Shown piece after piece: positions 36,699 through 44,148 of a DNA stretch of 61,525 nt; position 1 is the first letter of the stretch, and every line of letters begins with the position of its first letter. Location of the stretch: NCBI RefSeq assembly GCF_016586355.1, contig NZ_BLYI01000013.1, positions 1-61,525 on the forward strand, read 5' to 3'. The notes under the pieces were generated by a model. The model searched no databases and was not told the DNA's origin. It saw nothing but the letters and a program-made list of their open reading frames with translations. Origin of the DNA: Anaerostipes butyraticus. Lineage in GTDB: Bacteria > Bacillota > Clostridia > Lachnospirales > Lachnospiraceae. The position numbers and the translations under genes are program-made.

Positions 36699-37154
36699 AT
36701 GTATTTTGATCAAAGGTTATGTATATTTCATCAAAAGCTGGAAACAAAAGAACAGCTGTTTCGCATAATGGCGGACAAAATGTTAGAAGCAGGCTGTGTG
36801 AAGGAAAGTTATTATGATGGGATAACAAACAGAGAAAAAGAATATCCCACTGGTTTGTATGTGAACGGTACAGGGTTTGCACTTCCCCATACAGATTCAG
36901 AAAGGGTAAATAAATCTCAGATTTGTTTTATGTCTTTGGAAGAACCCATTGAGTTTGAGGATATGGTAGATAAAAACCATAAGATTCCCGTTGAGCTGAT
37001 TTTTATGCTTGCGATGAAACAGCCGCATGAACAGGCGGGAACGCTGCAAAATCTTGTAGCATTATTTCAGAATAAGGAAAAAACAGAGCAGCTGAAAAAA
37101 TGTAGTACAGAAGATGAATTTATGGAGATTTTAAACGCTTCAGGAATCGAATAA
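36699..37154 (+). CDS. PTS sugar transporter subunit IIA (galactitol/fructose type)
   Basis: A 151-residue EIIA. The phosphorylated His lies in GFALPHTDSERVNKSQ, and ELIFMLAMKQPHEQAGTLQNL is the second conserved block. It takes phosphate from HPr and passes it to the EIIB at 38535. It is 19 bases downstream of the regulator, which carries its own EIIA-like domain. Confidence 0.9.
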   Translation: MYFDQRLCIFHQKLETKEQLFRIMADKMLEAGCVKESYYDGITNREKEYPTGLYVNGTGFALPHTDSERVNKSQICFMSLEEPIEFEDMVDKNHKIPVELIFMLAMKQPHEQAGTLQNLVALFQNKEKTEQLKKCSTEDEFMEILNASGIE

Positions 37155-37183
37155 CAGTACACACAAGAAAGAGAGAATAGAAT

Positions 37184-38512
37184 ATGTTAGATGCATTACA
37201 ATGGTTTATTAATTTAGGTTCAACAGTATTTTTACCGATTATTATATTTATTTTAGGAATTATCTTTGGAGTGAAACCTGCAAAAGCTGCAATTTCCGGA
37301 TTCACAGTGGGAATTGGAAGCATAGGATTGAATTTGGTAATTGAATTATTATCTGACAATCTGGGGACAGCGATTCAGGTAATGGGAGAACAATATGGAT
37401 TTTCATTAAATATTATGGACATAGGCTGTGGAGTAGGCGGTCCGCTGGCATTCTCAACAACACTTGGAATCATATTGATTCCTTTGTCTCTGATTGTTAA
37501 TTTGATTTTTGTTATTCTTGGGTGGACAAAAACCTTAAACGTAGATATTTGGAATTTTTGGTTTCCTTGCTTTTTAGGGCTGATGACACAGGCAGTGACA
37601 GGCAGCTATGTAACTGGAATTTTAGGATGTCTGGTAGCCATTATGTTACAGTGGCTGTTAGCAGATTTATTCCAGAAGAAAGTAAGTGAATTTTTTGGAT
37701 ATCCTGGTATTGCGATTACACATATGATGGCTTTATCAGGTGCATTAATTGCAGTTCCTCTGAATTGGATTTTTGATCGTATTCCAGGATTTAATAAAAT
37801 TGATGCGGATTCAGAAACCATTGCGAAGAAATTTGGGTTTTTCGGAGATACCGTTGTTGTAGGAATTATTATAGGAATTGTTGTGGGAATTTTAGCTAAA
37901 TATGATTTTGCAAAAGCCGCGCAGCTGGGAATGGCAACAGGGGCAGTTATGAAAATCATGCCGAAAATGGTTGCGATGTTTATGGAGGGCTTAATGCCGA
38001 TAGCGGAGGCAGCAAAAGAATTTACAAATAAAAAGTTAGGCGGCAGAAGTGTAAATATCGGTATGGACGCAGCATTGACTGTAGGACATCCAACCGTTAT
38101 GAGTACAAATTTGTTAATGGTGCCGATATCTTTGGCATTGGCTGTGATTTTACCTGGAAATCAGACCCTTCCGTTTGGAGATTTGGCATTTTACGCTTTT
38201 GGAATATGTCTTATGATTCCTGTTTTTAAAGGAAATGTTGTCAGATCCATTATTGGATGCAGTATTTACATGGTGTCTTTATTATATTTGTCTACATGGC
38301 TTGCACCAATGATCACAAAAGTATTTGAGATTGCTCAGTATGATGTCGGAACAAGTGGACTTGTAACATCAGTACTTTGCGGGCTGTGGCCAACGGCATT
38401 ATTTACGGCAGCAGCGGATTTGCTGGGAAATATTGGATTAATAATTATCGGAGTTGTTGTAATTGGGCTGTTGATTTATGTAAATAAGGTTAGAAATCAG
38501 GAAGCAGCCTAA
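37184..38512 (+). CDS. PTS galactitol-type permease subunit IIC
   Basis: A 442-residue polytopic membrane protein with at least nine hydrophobic stretches. The start (ALQWFINLGSTVFLPIIIFI), GAVMKIMPKMVAMFMEGLMP and the GMDAALTVGHPTVMSTNLLM block match EIIC-Gat proteins. The family imports hexitols or pentitols (galactitol, arabitol and others) with phosphorylation. No polyol-phosphate dehydrogenase is in the operon, so the substrate may be a ketose or other sugar. Local GC is clearly lower than in valS or pyr genes. Confidence 0.9.
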   Translation: MLDALQWFINLGSTVFLPIIIFILGIIFGVKPAKAAISGFTVGIGSIGLNLVIELLSDNLGTAIQVMGEQYGFSLNIMDIGCGVGGPLAFSTTLGIILIPLSLIVNLIFVILGWTKTLNVDIWNFWFPCFLGLMTQAVTGSYVTGILGCLVAIMLQWLLADLFQKKVSEFFGYPGIAITHMMALSGALIAVPLNWIFDRIPGFNKIDADSETIAKKFGFFGDTVVVGIIIGIVVGILAKYDFAKAAQLGMATGAVMKIMPKMVAMFMEGLMPIAEAAKEFTNKKLGGRSVNIGMDAALTVGHPTVMSTNLLMVPISLALAVILPGNQTLPFGDLAFYAFGICLMIPVFKGNVVRSIIGCSIYMVSLLYLSTWLAPMITKVFEIAQYDVGTSGLVTSVLCGLWPTALFTAAADLLGNIGLIIIGVVVIGLLIYVNKVRNQEAA

Positions 38513-38534
38513 AATTATTGATTGGAGGTCTATT

Positions 38535-38819
38535 ATGAAAAAATTATTAATTGTATGCGGAGCAGGACATGCGACATCAACCATAGCAGTCGCTAAGGTG
38601 ACAGAATGGCTTAAGAAAGAGGGATATGAAAACGATGTTAAGATTTATCAATCTAAAATTGCAGATGAATTAAATCGAATCGATGATTATGATGCGGTTA
38701 TTTCAACAACAATTGTACCGGATTCTATAAAGAATAAGGTGATACAGGGGCTTCCGCTTCTAAACGGAATGGGTATAGACAATGTATATGCAGAGTTAAA
38801 AGAAAGACTTGGATTGTAA
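38535..38819 (+). CDS. PTS galactitol-type subunit IIB
   Basis: A 94-residue EIIB with the phosphocysteine loop KKLLIVCGAGHATSTIAVAK at the N-terminus. It is the final phosphate donor to the sugar carried by EIIC. It is placed 22 bases after EIIC and nine bases before the YjbQ gene. Confidence 0.9.
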   Translation: MKKLLIVCGAGHATSTIAVAKVTEWLKKEGYENDVKIYQSKIADELNRIDDYDAVISTTIVPDSIKNKVIQGLPLLNGMGIDNVYAELKERLGL

Positions 38820-38828
38820 GGTGGCAGT

Positions 38829-39356
38829 ATGGCAGTTTATTTTAATGAGATTTCAATGCATTCCATAAAAGGGCGTCCTTCATATCACGATATTACAGAT
38901 GAAATAAAGAAGAAAATAGAAGAATCAAGTATAACAAACGGGTGTATTGTAATTACCAGTGCACATACAACATGTTCTCTTTATTTTGATGAGTGTATGC
39001 ATGACAGAAATTTTTGGGGCGATGAATATCTGCAGGTGGATATTAACGAAGCAATGGAGAAAATTGCGCCAACGATGAAAACAGAGAATCAATATCATAG
39101 TCCGGGGCCTGAACATATAAAATTTGGTCTGAGCCTGGGTACAAAAGAATATCCATCGGAAAAATGGACGATGTTAAATACGGACGCGCATATTCGATCT
39201 TCCATTTTTGGGAGTCCTTCATTAACATTCATCGTAAAAGATAAAAAAATCCAGATGGGCTCCCTTGGAAAAGTGTATTTCGTTGACTGGGATCAGCTCA
39301 GGGAACGAGACCGAACAATTCAAGTTATGATAATGGGAGAGCAGGTGGTTCTATGA
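38829..39356 (+). CDS. YjbQ/UPF0047 family protein, copy 2
   Basis: A 175-residue protein of the same long YjbQ subtype as 1442-1963: SAHTTCSLYFDECMHD, GDEYLQVDINEAMEKIAP, NTDAHIRSSIFGSPSLTF and GSLGKVYFVDWD. Both copies share the insert between the His motif and the C-terminal core that classic YjbQ lacks. The end overlaps the epimerase gene by four bases (ATGA), so the two are co-translated. Thiamine-phosphate synthase activity is unlikely to be its job in a PTS operon; a sugar-phosphate reaction is the inference. Confidence 0.8.
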   Translation: MAVYFNEISMHSIKGRPSYHDITDEIKKKIEESSITNGCIVITSAHTTCSLYFDECMHDRNFWGDEYLQVDINEAMEKIAPTMKTENQYHSPGPEHIKFGLSLGTKEYPSEKWTMLNTDAHIRSSIFGSPSLTFIVKDKKIQMGSLGKVYFVDWDQLRERDRTIQVMIMGEQVVL

Positions 39357-40006
39357 TAATCAATCCATCGTTGTTAAATGCTAATACATATCGAATAAAA
39401 GAACAATTAGATCAGTTGAAAAAAGGAAATATTACACATCTTCATATTGATATCGCGGATGGACATTTTGTACCGGTGATGTCTTTTGGCGCAAACACCG
39501 TAAGAGATTTAAAGAAAGAAACGGACTTGGTTTTGGATTGCCATATGATGGTGGAAAAGCCCGAAGAGAAAATTCCTGCAATTATAGAAGCTGGGGCTGA
39601 TATTATTACAGTTCATGCAGAAGCAACGGCACATATTTATAAGGTTATGCAAAAAATTCAAGGAGCAGGAAGAAAAGCTGGAGTTGCATTAAATCCTGGT
39701 ACTCCGATTTCTATGATAGAAGAGATTCTTCCATTTGCAGATTTAATTTTGTGCATGACATCAAATCCGGGAATGGCAGGAGAAACTTTTATAAACAGTG
39801 TCACTAAGAAAATAGAGATTCTTAATGAAATCAGAAAAAATAAAGGATATCGCTATCTTATAGAAGCTGACGGAAGTATCAACGAAGAAAATATTAGTTT
39901 TTGCAGAAAAGCCGGTGCTGATCTTATTGTATCAGGACGTTTTATCTTTGACGGAAAAATAGAAGAACAGCTGTGGAGATTAAGGATGGCAGGTGAAGCT
40001 AAATGA
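39353..40006 (+). CDS. Ribulose-phosphate 3-epimerase homologue
   Basis: A 217-residue TIM barrel of the Rpe/AlsE family. Metal ligands match: His and Asp in HLHIDIADGHFVPV, His in LDCHMMVEKPEE and Asp in LIEADGSINEEN. Two normally constant features differ: MDG reads ADG, and the phosphate loop MSVNPGFGGQ reads MTSNPGMAGE. This suggests an epimerase for another ketose phosphate, for example a hexulose such as allulose-6-phosphate, and not the pentose-phosphate housekeeping enzyme. It overlaps both neighbours by four bases. Confidence 0.82.
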   Translation: MIINPSLLNANTYRIKEQLDQLKKGNITHLHIDIADGHFVPVMSFGANTVRDLKKETDLVLDCHMMVEKPEEKIPAIIEAGADIITVHAEATAHIYKVMQKIQGAGRKAGVALNPGTPISMIEEILPFADLILCMTSNPGMAGETFINSVTKKIEILNEIRKNKGYRYLIEADGSINEENISFCRKAGADLIVSGRFIFDGKIEEQLWRLRMAGEAK

Positions 40007-40557
40007 AAATAACAAATCATTTAAGATTGATTTTGAAGGAATTGACAGAACAGGCAGAACAAGTTTCAGAAAAACAAATGGTGGATTTGGCGAATCAAAT
40101 CTGCAGCAGCAGACAAATCTTTGTGATGGGGAAAGGGAGATCAGGAATAGCGATACAGGGACTGGCGAACAGAATGGTGCATTTGGGATTAGCAGCTTAC
40201 GTGATTGGGGAAACCAGTACTCCTCATACAGAAGATGGAGATTTGTTGATCATAGGATCCGGATCCGGGGAAACAGAAGCTTTGACGGTGATAGCACAAA
40301 AAGCTAAAAAGGCGAATGTCCTTCTTGCAGTAATAACAGGAAATAAAGATTCTGTTTTGGCGAAGATGGCAGATTTTCTTATTCTGCTTCCCGGAGATTC
40401 CAAACAAGAGGCTGGTTTAAAAAAATCAATCCAGCCAATGGGGAGTCTGTTTGAACAGCTTTCATTTTTAGTATATGATGCGCTGGTGTTAGAATTAATG
40501 GGCAGATTAAATCAAACATCGGAACAGATGTATCTCCGACATGCCAATTTGGAATAA
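40003..40557 (+). CDS. 6-phospho-3-hexuloisomerase-like SIS protein
   Basis: A 184-residue single-SIS-domain protein of the HxlB/PHI type: MGKGRSGIAIQGLANRMVHLG, IIGSGSGETEALTVIAQKA and LEQLSFLVYDALVLELM-like end. PHI enzymes interconvert hexulose-6-phosphate and fructose-6-phosphate. No hexulose-6-phosphate synthase of the usual type is present; the epimerase homologue directly upstream could supply the substrate. A PTS-imported sugar phosphate epimerised and then isomerised to fructose-6-phosphate would be a simple scheme, but it is inference. Confidence 0.82.
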   Translation: MKITNHLRLILKELTEQAEQVSEKQMVDLANQICSSRQIFVMGKGRSGIAIQGLANRMVHLGLAAYVIGETSTPHTEDGDLLIIGSGSGETEALTVIAQKAKKANVLLAVITGNKDSVLAKMADFLILLPGDSKQEAGLKKSIQPMGSLFEQLSFLVYDALVLELMGRLNQTSEQMYLRHANLE

Positions 40558-40585
40558 TGTTGAAAGGAATCATACGGCGGAAGGC

Positions 40586-41071
40586 TTAAAGTTGTGTATA
40601 TACCATTTTCCCATTCCGCCGTTCTGATTTCATCAGAGCCACCTTTTCTACGGTCATGTCTGCTTTGGGCATATGGATCTGATAGGGTTTCTTTGCGTAA
40701 ACCTTCCGGATTAATGTTATATGAGGAACAAATTTTTTCCGGCCGCAGGGGATTCCACTGGCTGTCAGGGCAGACTGCAGTTCTTTTGCATAAGTTTTCA
40801 GCTTCTGATTCCCTTTGATGCCGGCCCATAAAATATTCCCAAAAGTTCCTTTATCTGACAGACTGAGTCTGAATTTTGGCAGAGGAATGCTGTCGATCAC
40901 GGATTTTACCTTCTGAGGATCATCGTATTCTCCGATAAAAGCAAGTGTCATATGAAGATTTTGCGCCGGGACATAATTTCCTGAAACGCCCTGTTTCTTC
41001 AAATCGTGCATACAGTGAATCAATGCTTTTTTCATTTGATCGGAAAGGGGAATCGCAATAAATAATCTCAT
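40586..41071 (-). CDS. thpR: RNA 2',3'-cyclic phosphodiesterase (2'-5' RNA ligase family)
   Basis: A 161-residue 2H-phosphoesterase. The two HxT motifs are HMTLAFIGEYDD (about 40) and HITLIRKVYAK (about 117), and the N-terminal MRLFIAIPLSDQMKKAL is typical of ThpR/LigT. The enzyme opens 2',3'-cyclic phosphates on RNA. Start follows TACGAGGTGAGAAATCT on the minus strand. It converges on the PTS operon and diverges from the MraZ-like gene through a palindromic promoter. Confidence 0.92.
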   Translation of the reverse strand: MRLFIAIPLSDQMKKALIHCMHDLKKQGVSGNYVPAQNLHMTLAFIGEYDDPQKVKSVIDSIPLPKFRLSLSDKGTFGNILWAGIKGNQKLKTYAKELQSALTASGIPCGRKKFVPHITLIRKVYAKKPYQIHMPKADMTVEKVALMKSERRNGKMVYTQL

Positions 41072-41103
41072 AGATTTCTCACCTCGTATTTGCTTATTTC
41101 ATC

Positions 41104-41123
41104 TCTTATATTATAATATAAGA
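41104..41123. promoter_or_regulatory. Perfect 20-bp palindrome forming a two-way -10 region
   Basis: The sequence TCTTATATTATAATATAAGA is its own reverse complement and contains TATAAT on both strands. It sits between thpR (-) and the MraZ-like gene (+). For the + direction TTGCTT (41090-41095) is a plausible -35 with 16-base spacing. Confidence 0.55.
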
Positions 41124-41167
41124 ACAGACGTTTTAACAGGACTATGGAATGAGACAAAGGAGGAAAT

Positions 41168-41593
41168 ATGTATAAATTAGATGAAGAAAAGAATATTGTA
41201 AAGAAAACCTGTGTACAGGTCAGAAAACATGAAGATAATGCTTGGTATATAAAATTTCCTGAGTCCTGGGCAGAAGGGTTATCAGAAGTTTCCGATGTAT
41301 GGATTATAGGAAAGGGACTTGAAAAAGGAATTAATCTGTATTCACCACAGCAGTGGGAGAAAATGAAATTATTTTTCTTAAAGGAAAAAGCCGTGGATGA
41401 AAAACGTATCAGAGTTTTGCAGAGGCATCTGATGGCGGCTGCGTATGAGACCAGGATACAGAACGGGGAAATCCATATTCCGGAGATGCTGATTGCATAT
41501 TGTGAGATAAAGAACGAAGAAGCGGTGTTAATAAAATATGAAAGAGATGGAAAGGTTTTTTATTCCGTGCAGAACATGAGTGAGGCAATATAA
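41168..41593 (+). CDS. Small MraZ/AbrB-like protein (tentative)
   Basis: A 141-residue protein without a clear family. Its layout recalls MraZ: a first half ending in INLYSPQQWEKMKLFFLKEK (MraZ has LxxxPxxEWE), a basic helix RIRVLQRHLMAAAYETRIQN, and a second half GEIHIPEMLIAYCEIKNEEA that resembles the MraZ segment GRILIPxxLREYAxL. MraZ is a duplicated AbrB-fold DNA-binding repressor, so a diverged regulator is possible. The gene is not in a dcw cluster. The ribosome site is AAAGGAGGAAAT. This is a pattern match by eye. Confidence 0.5.
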   Translation: MYKLDEEKNIVKKTCVQVRKHEDNAWYIKFPESWAEGLSEVSDVWIIGKGLEKGINLYSPQQWEKMKLFFLKEKAVDEKRIRVLQRHLMAAAYETRIQNGEIHIPEMLIAYCEIKNEEAVLIKYERDGKVFYSVQNMSEAI

Positions 41594-41710
41594 AAAAGAG
41601 ATAAAATTTGTTTGACAGGACAGGATTTTGTTTTAAAATAGCAAGATAGTGATATTGACAAAAATACGCAGTTATGATAAAAATATAAACAGAGTGAATC
41701 TGAACGTATC

Positions 41711-41765
41711 AGGTCCATGAAGGGGCACACCACCTCGGGTGTGGGTTTCTTCATGGACCTTTTTT
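41711..41765 (+). terminator. Strong hairpin terminator before thiS
   Basis: AGGTCCATGAAG (41711-41722) and CTTCATGGACCT (41749-41760) form a perfect 12-bp stem, enclosing CACACC/GGTGTG and followed by T. It may end the MraZ-like transcript or act as an attenuator for thiSGH, since TTGACA occurs at 41655-41660. Otherwise 41594-41842 shows no TPP-riboswitch core. Confidence 0.75.
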
Positions 41766-41842
41766 GTATATTATAATAAAGGAAAAAGATACGGGCAGAC
41801 GAAAGGACGCGGATACACGAAAAACGAAAAGGAGGTTCCCGG

Positions 41843-42037
41843 ATGATTATAAACGGTGAAAAACAGACGCTGCTGGAGCCGGTTTATCTGGATGTTTTTC
41901 TGAAAAGAGAGGGCTATCAGAAGAACAGGATCGCAGTGGAAAGAAACGGTGAAATTATTCCGAAAAGTGAATATGAAAAGGTCATCGTTACAGACAGCGA
42001 TACGCTGGAAATTGTTACTTTTGTAGGAGGAGGCTGA
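41843..42037 (+). CDS. thiS: Sulfur carrier protein ThiS
   Basis: A 64-residue beta-grasp protein ending in Gly-Gly-Gly (IVTFVGGG). The C-terminal Gly is adenylated and converted to thiocarboxylate, the sulfur donor for the thiazole of thiamine. It begins after AAAGGAGGTTCCCGG and is followed by thiG and thiH. No thiF (the adenylating enzyme) is in this cluster. Confidence 0.92.
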   Translation: MIINGEKQTLLEPVYLDVFLKREGYQKNRIAVERNGEIIPKSEYEKVIVTDSDTLEIVTFVGGG

Positions 42038-42099
42038 TATCTTCCGGCATTACAGAGAAAAACGGACACTAAGTTACAGCAAATCAAAGGAGACAAACT

Positions 42100-42870
42100 A
42101 TGAAACAGGACAAATTAGTAATCGGCGGACATGAATTTGATTCCAGATTTATTCTGGGATCCGGAAAATACTCTGTGGATCTGATTAAGGCAGCCATAGA
42201 AAATGCGGGAGCACAGATAATCACTCTGGCTCTAAGAAGAACCAACACAAAAGACGCAGCCAATATCATGGATTACATACCAGAGGGCATTACACTGCTC
42301 CCAAATACTTCAGGCGCGAGAAATGCAGAAGAAGCAGTCAGAATCGCCCGCCTTGCCAGGGAAGTGGGATGCGGTGATTTTATTAAGATTGAAGTCATCC
42401 ACGATTCCAAATATCTGCTTCCGGACAATTATGAAACCATTAAAGCAACAGAAATTCTTGCAAAAGAAGGGTTTGTTGTCATGCCGTATATGTATCCGGA
42501 TCTGAACGCAGCAAGAGATCTGGTCAATGCGGGAGCAGCTTCCATTATGCCGCTGGGATCACCGATTGGTTCCAACAAAGGAATCTGCACCAAAGAGTTT
42601 ATTCAGATTCTGATCGATGAGATCGATCTTCCGATTATTGTAGATGCAGGAATCGGAAAGCCGTCTCAGGCATGTGAAGCCATGGAAATGGGAGCGGCAG
42701 CGGTTATGGCAAATACGGCGATCGCTACAGCAGGAGATATCCCGGCAATGGCTGAGGCCTTCAAGAAAGCCATCGAGGCAGGAAGAAGCGCTTATCTGGC
42801 CGGAATGGGAAGAGTCATTGAAAAAGGCGGCAGCGCATCTTCACCACTGACAGGATTTTTACAGGATTAG
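42100..42870 (+). CDS. thiG: Thiazole synthase
   Basis: A 256-residue TIM barrel that builds the thiazole phosphate from DXP, dehydroglycine and ThiS-thiocarboxylate. It starts [20 protein letters not shown]; the Schiff-base Lys is in [16 protein letters not shown], and [35 protein letters not shown] and [11 protein letters not shown] are the diagnostic blocks. The ribosome site is AAAGGAGACAAACT. Confidence 0.97.
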   Translation: MKQDKLVIGGHEFDSRFILGSGKYSVDLIKAAIENAGAQIITLALRRTNTKDAANIMDYIPEGITLLPNTSGARNAEEAVRIARLAREVGCGDFIKIEVIHDSKYLLPDNYETIKATEILAKEGFVVMPYMYPDLNAARDLVNAGAASIMPLGSPIGSNKGICTKEFIQILIDEIDLPIIVDAGIGKPSQACEAMEMGAAAVMANTAIATAGDIPAMAEAFKKAIEAGRSAYLAGMGRVIEKGGSASSPLTGFLQD

Positions 42871-42879
42871 GAGGACAGC

Positions 42880-44043
42880 ATGAGCGTAAGAATTGACGAA
42901 CATACAGATCATATGAAATACACAGACGATATGGAAGCAATTGATTCCGATATCATGGATCAGGTGATTGCGGAAATGAACGCCTTTGATCCGGATCAGT
43001 ACACAGAGGCGGATGTAAGAGCGGCGCTGAATGCGGATACTTGTTCTGTTGAGAATTTCAAAGCGCTTCTTTCACCGGCAGCCATGCCGTTTCTGGAGGA
43101 AATCGCAAGGAAAGCCCAGATGGAGACAAGGAAGCATTTCGGCAATTCCGTTATGATCTTTACTCCGCTTTATATTGCTAATTACTGTGAAAACTATTGT
43201 ATTTACTGCGGATTTAACTGCCACAATAAGATTAAAAGGGCGAAACTCAGCGCAGAAGAAATCGAAAAAGAGATGAAAACCATTGCGGACAGCGGCCTGG
43301 AGGAAATTCTGATCCTGACTGGAGAAAGTCCGAATATGTCAGATGTAAAATATATCGGAGAGGCATGCAAAATTGCAAGAAAATATTTTAAAGTAGTAGG
43401 CCTGGAGGTCTACCCGATGGATTCCAAAGACTACGCATATCTTCATGAATGCGGAGCGGACTTTGTCACAGTCTTTCAGGAAACCTATAATTCAGAAAAA
43501 TACAAAACGCTTCACCTGGGAGGAAGAAAAAGAATTTTCCCATATCGTTTCAATGCCCAGGAACGTGCCATTATGGGAGGAATCCGCGGCGTAGGTTTTG
43601 CGGCGCTTCTGGGACTGGATGATTTCCGCAAAGACGCTCTTGCAACGGGAATGCACGCATATCTTCTGCAGAGGAAATATCCGCATGCGGAAATCGCATT
43701 TTCATGTCCGAGACTTCGTCCGATCATCAACAATGATAAGATCAATCCAAAGGATGTACATGAGCCGCAGCTTCTTCAGATTATCTGCGCCTACAGAATT
43801 TTTATGCCATTTGCCAGCATTACTATTTCCAGCAGGGAATGTGCAAGATTCCGTGATAACATCGTTCAAATTGCAGCTACAAAAATTTCAGCAGGCGTGA
43901 ATGTAGGAATCGGCGGTCATACAGGCGAGGAAAAAGGAGACGAGCAGTTCGAGATTGATGACGGAAGAACCGTGGATGAAATCTATCATATGATCCAGGA
44001 AAACGGAATGCAGCCGGTTATGACAGATTATATTTATGTGTAA
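42880..44043 (+). CDS. thiH: 2-iminoacetate synthase (radical SAM)
   Basis: A 387-residue radical SAM enzyme that cleaves tyrosine to give dehydroglycine for thiazole synthesis. The cluster motif is CENYCIYCGFNC (Cx3Cx2C, near residue 108), and IFTPLYIANYCENYCIYCG and ILTGESP fit ThiH. The dependence on tyrosine, not glycine oxidase, is the anaerobic route. It is nine bases after thiG and ends the cluster. Confidence 0.96.
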   Translation: MSVRIDEHTDHMKYTDDMEAIDSDIMDQVIAEMNAFDPDQYTEADVRAALNADTCSVENFKALLSPAAMPFLEEIARKAQMETRKHFGNSVMIFTPLYIANYCENYCIYCGFNCHNKIKRAKLSAEEIEKEMKTIADSGLEEILILTGESPNMSDVKYIGEACKIARKYFKVVGLEVYPMDSKDYAYLHECGADFVTVFQETYNSEKYKTLHLGGRKRIFPYRFNAQERAIMGGIRGVGFAALLGLDDFRKDALATGMHAYLLQRKYPHAEIAFSCPRLRPIINNDKINPKDVHEPQLLQIICAYRIFMPFASITISSRECARFRDNIVQIAATKISAGVNVGIGGHTGEEKGDEQFEIDDGRTVDEIYHMIQENGMQPVMTDYIYV

Positions 44044-44066
44044 AAAGATAGAGGATGTTTTTTCAG

Positions 44067-44095
44067 GAGAGTTCCATAGACGGAACTCTCTTTTT
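44067..44095 (+). terminator. thiSGH terminator
   Basis: GAGAGTTCC (44067-44075), a six-base loop, GGAACTCTC (44082-44090) and TTTTT. It separates thiH from pyrF. Confidence 0.9.
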
Positions 44096-44148
44096 ATGAT
44101 AAGATAAGATGATAAATTCAATTGAAAAAAGCAAAAAGGAGAATTGCC

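Noticed and set aside
41594-41842. TPP riboswitch ahead of thiS
   Set aside because: The conserved CTGAGA and distal TPP-binding motifs are not found on the + strand.
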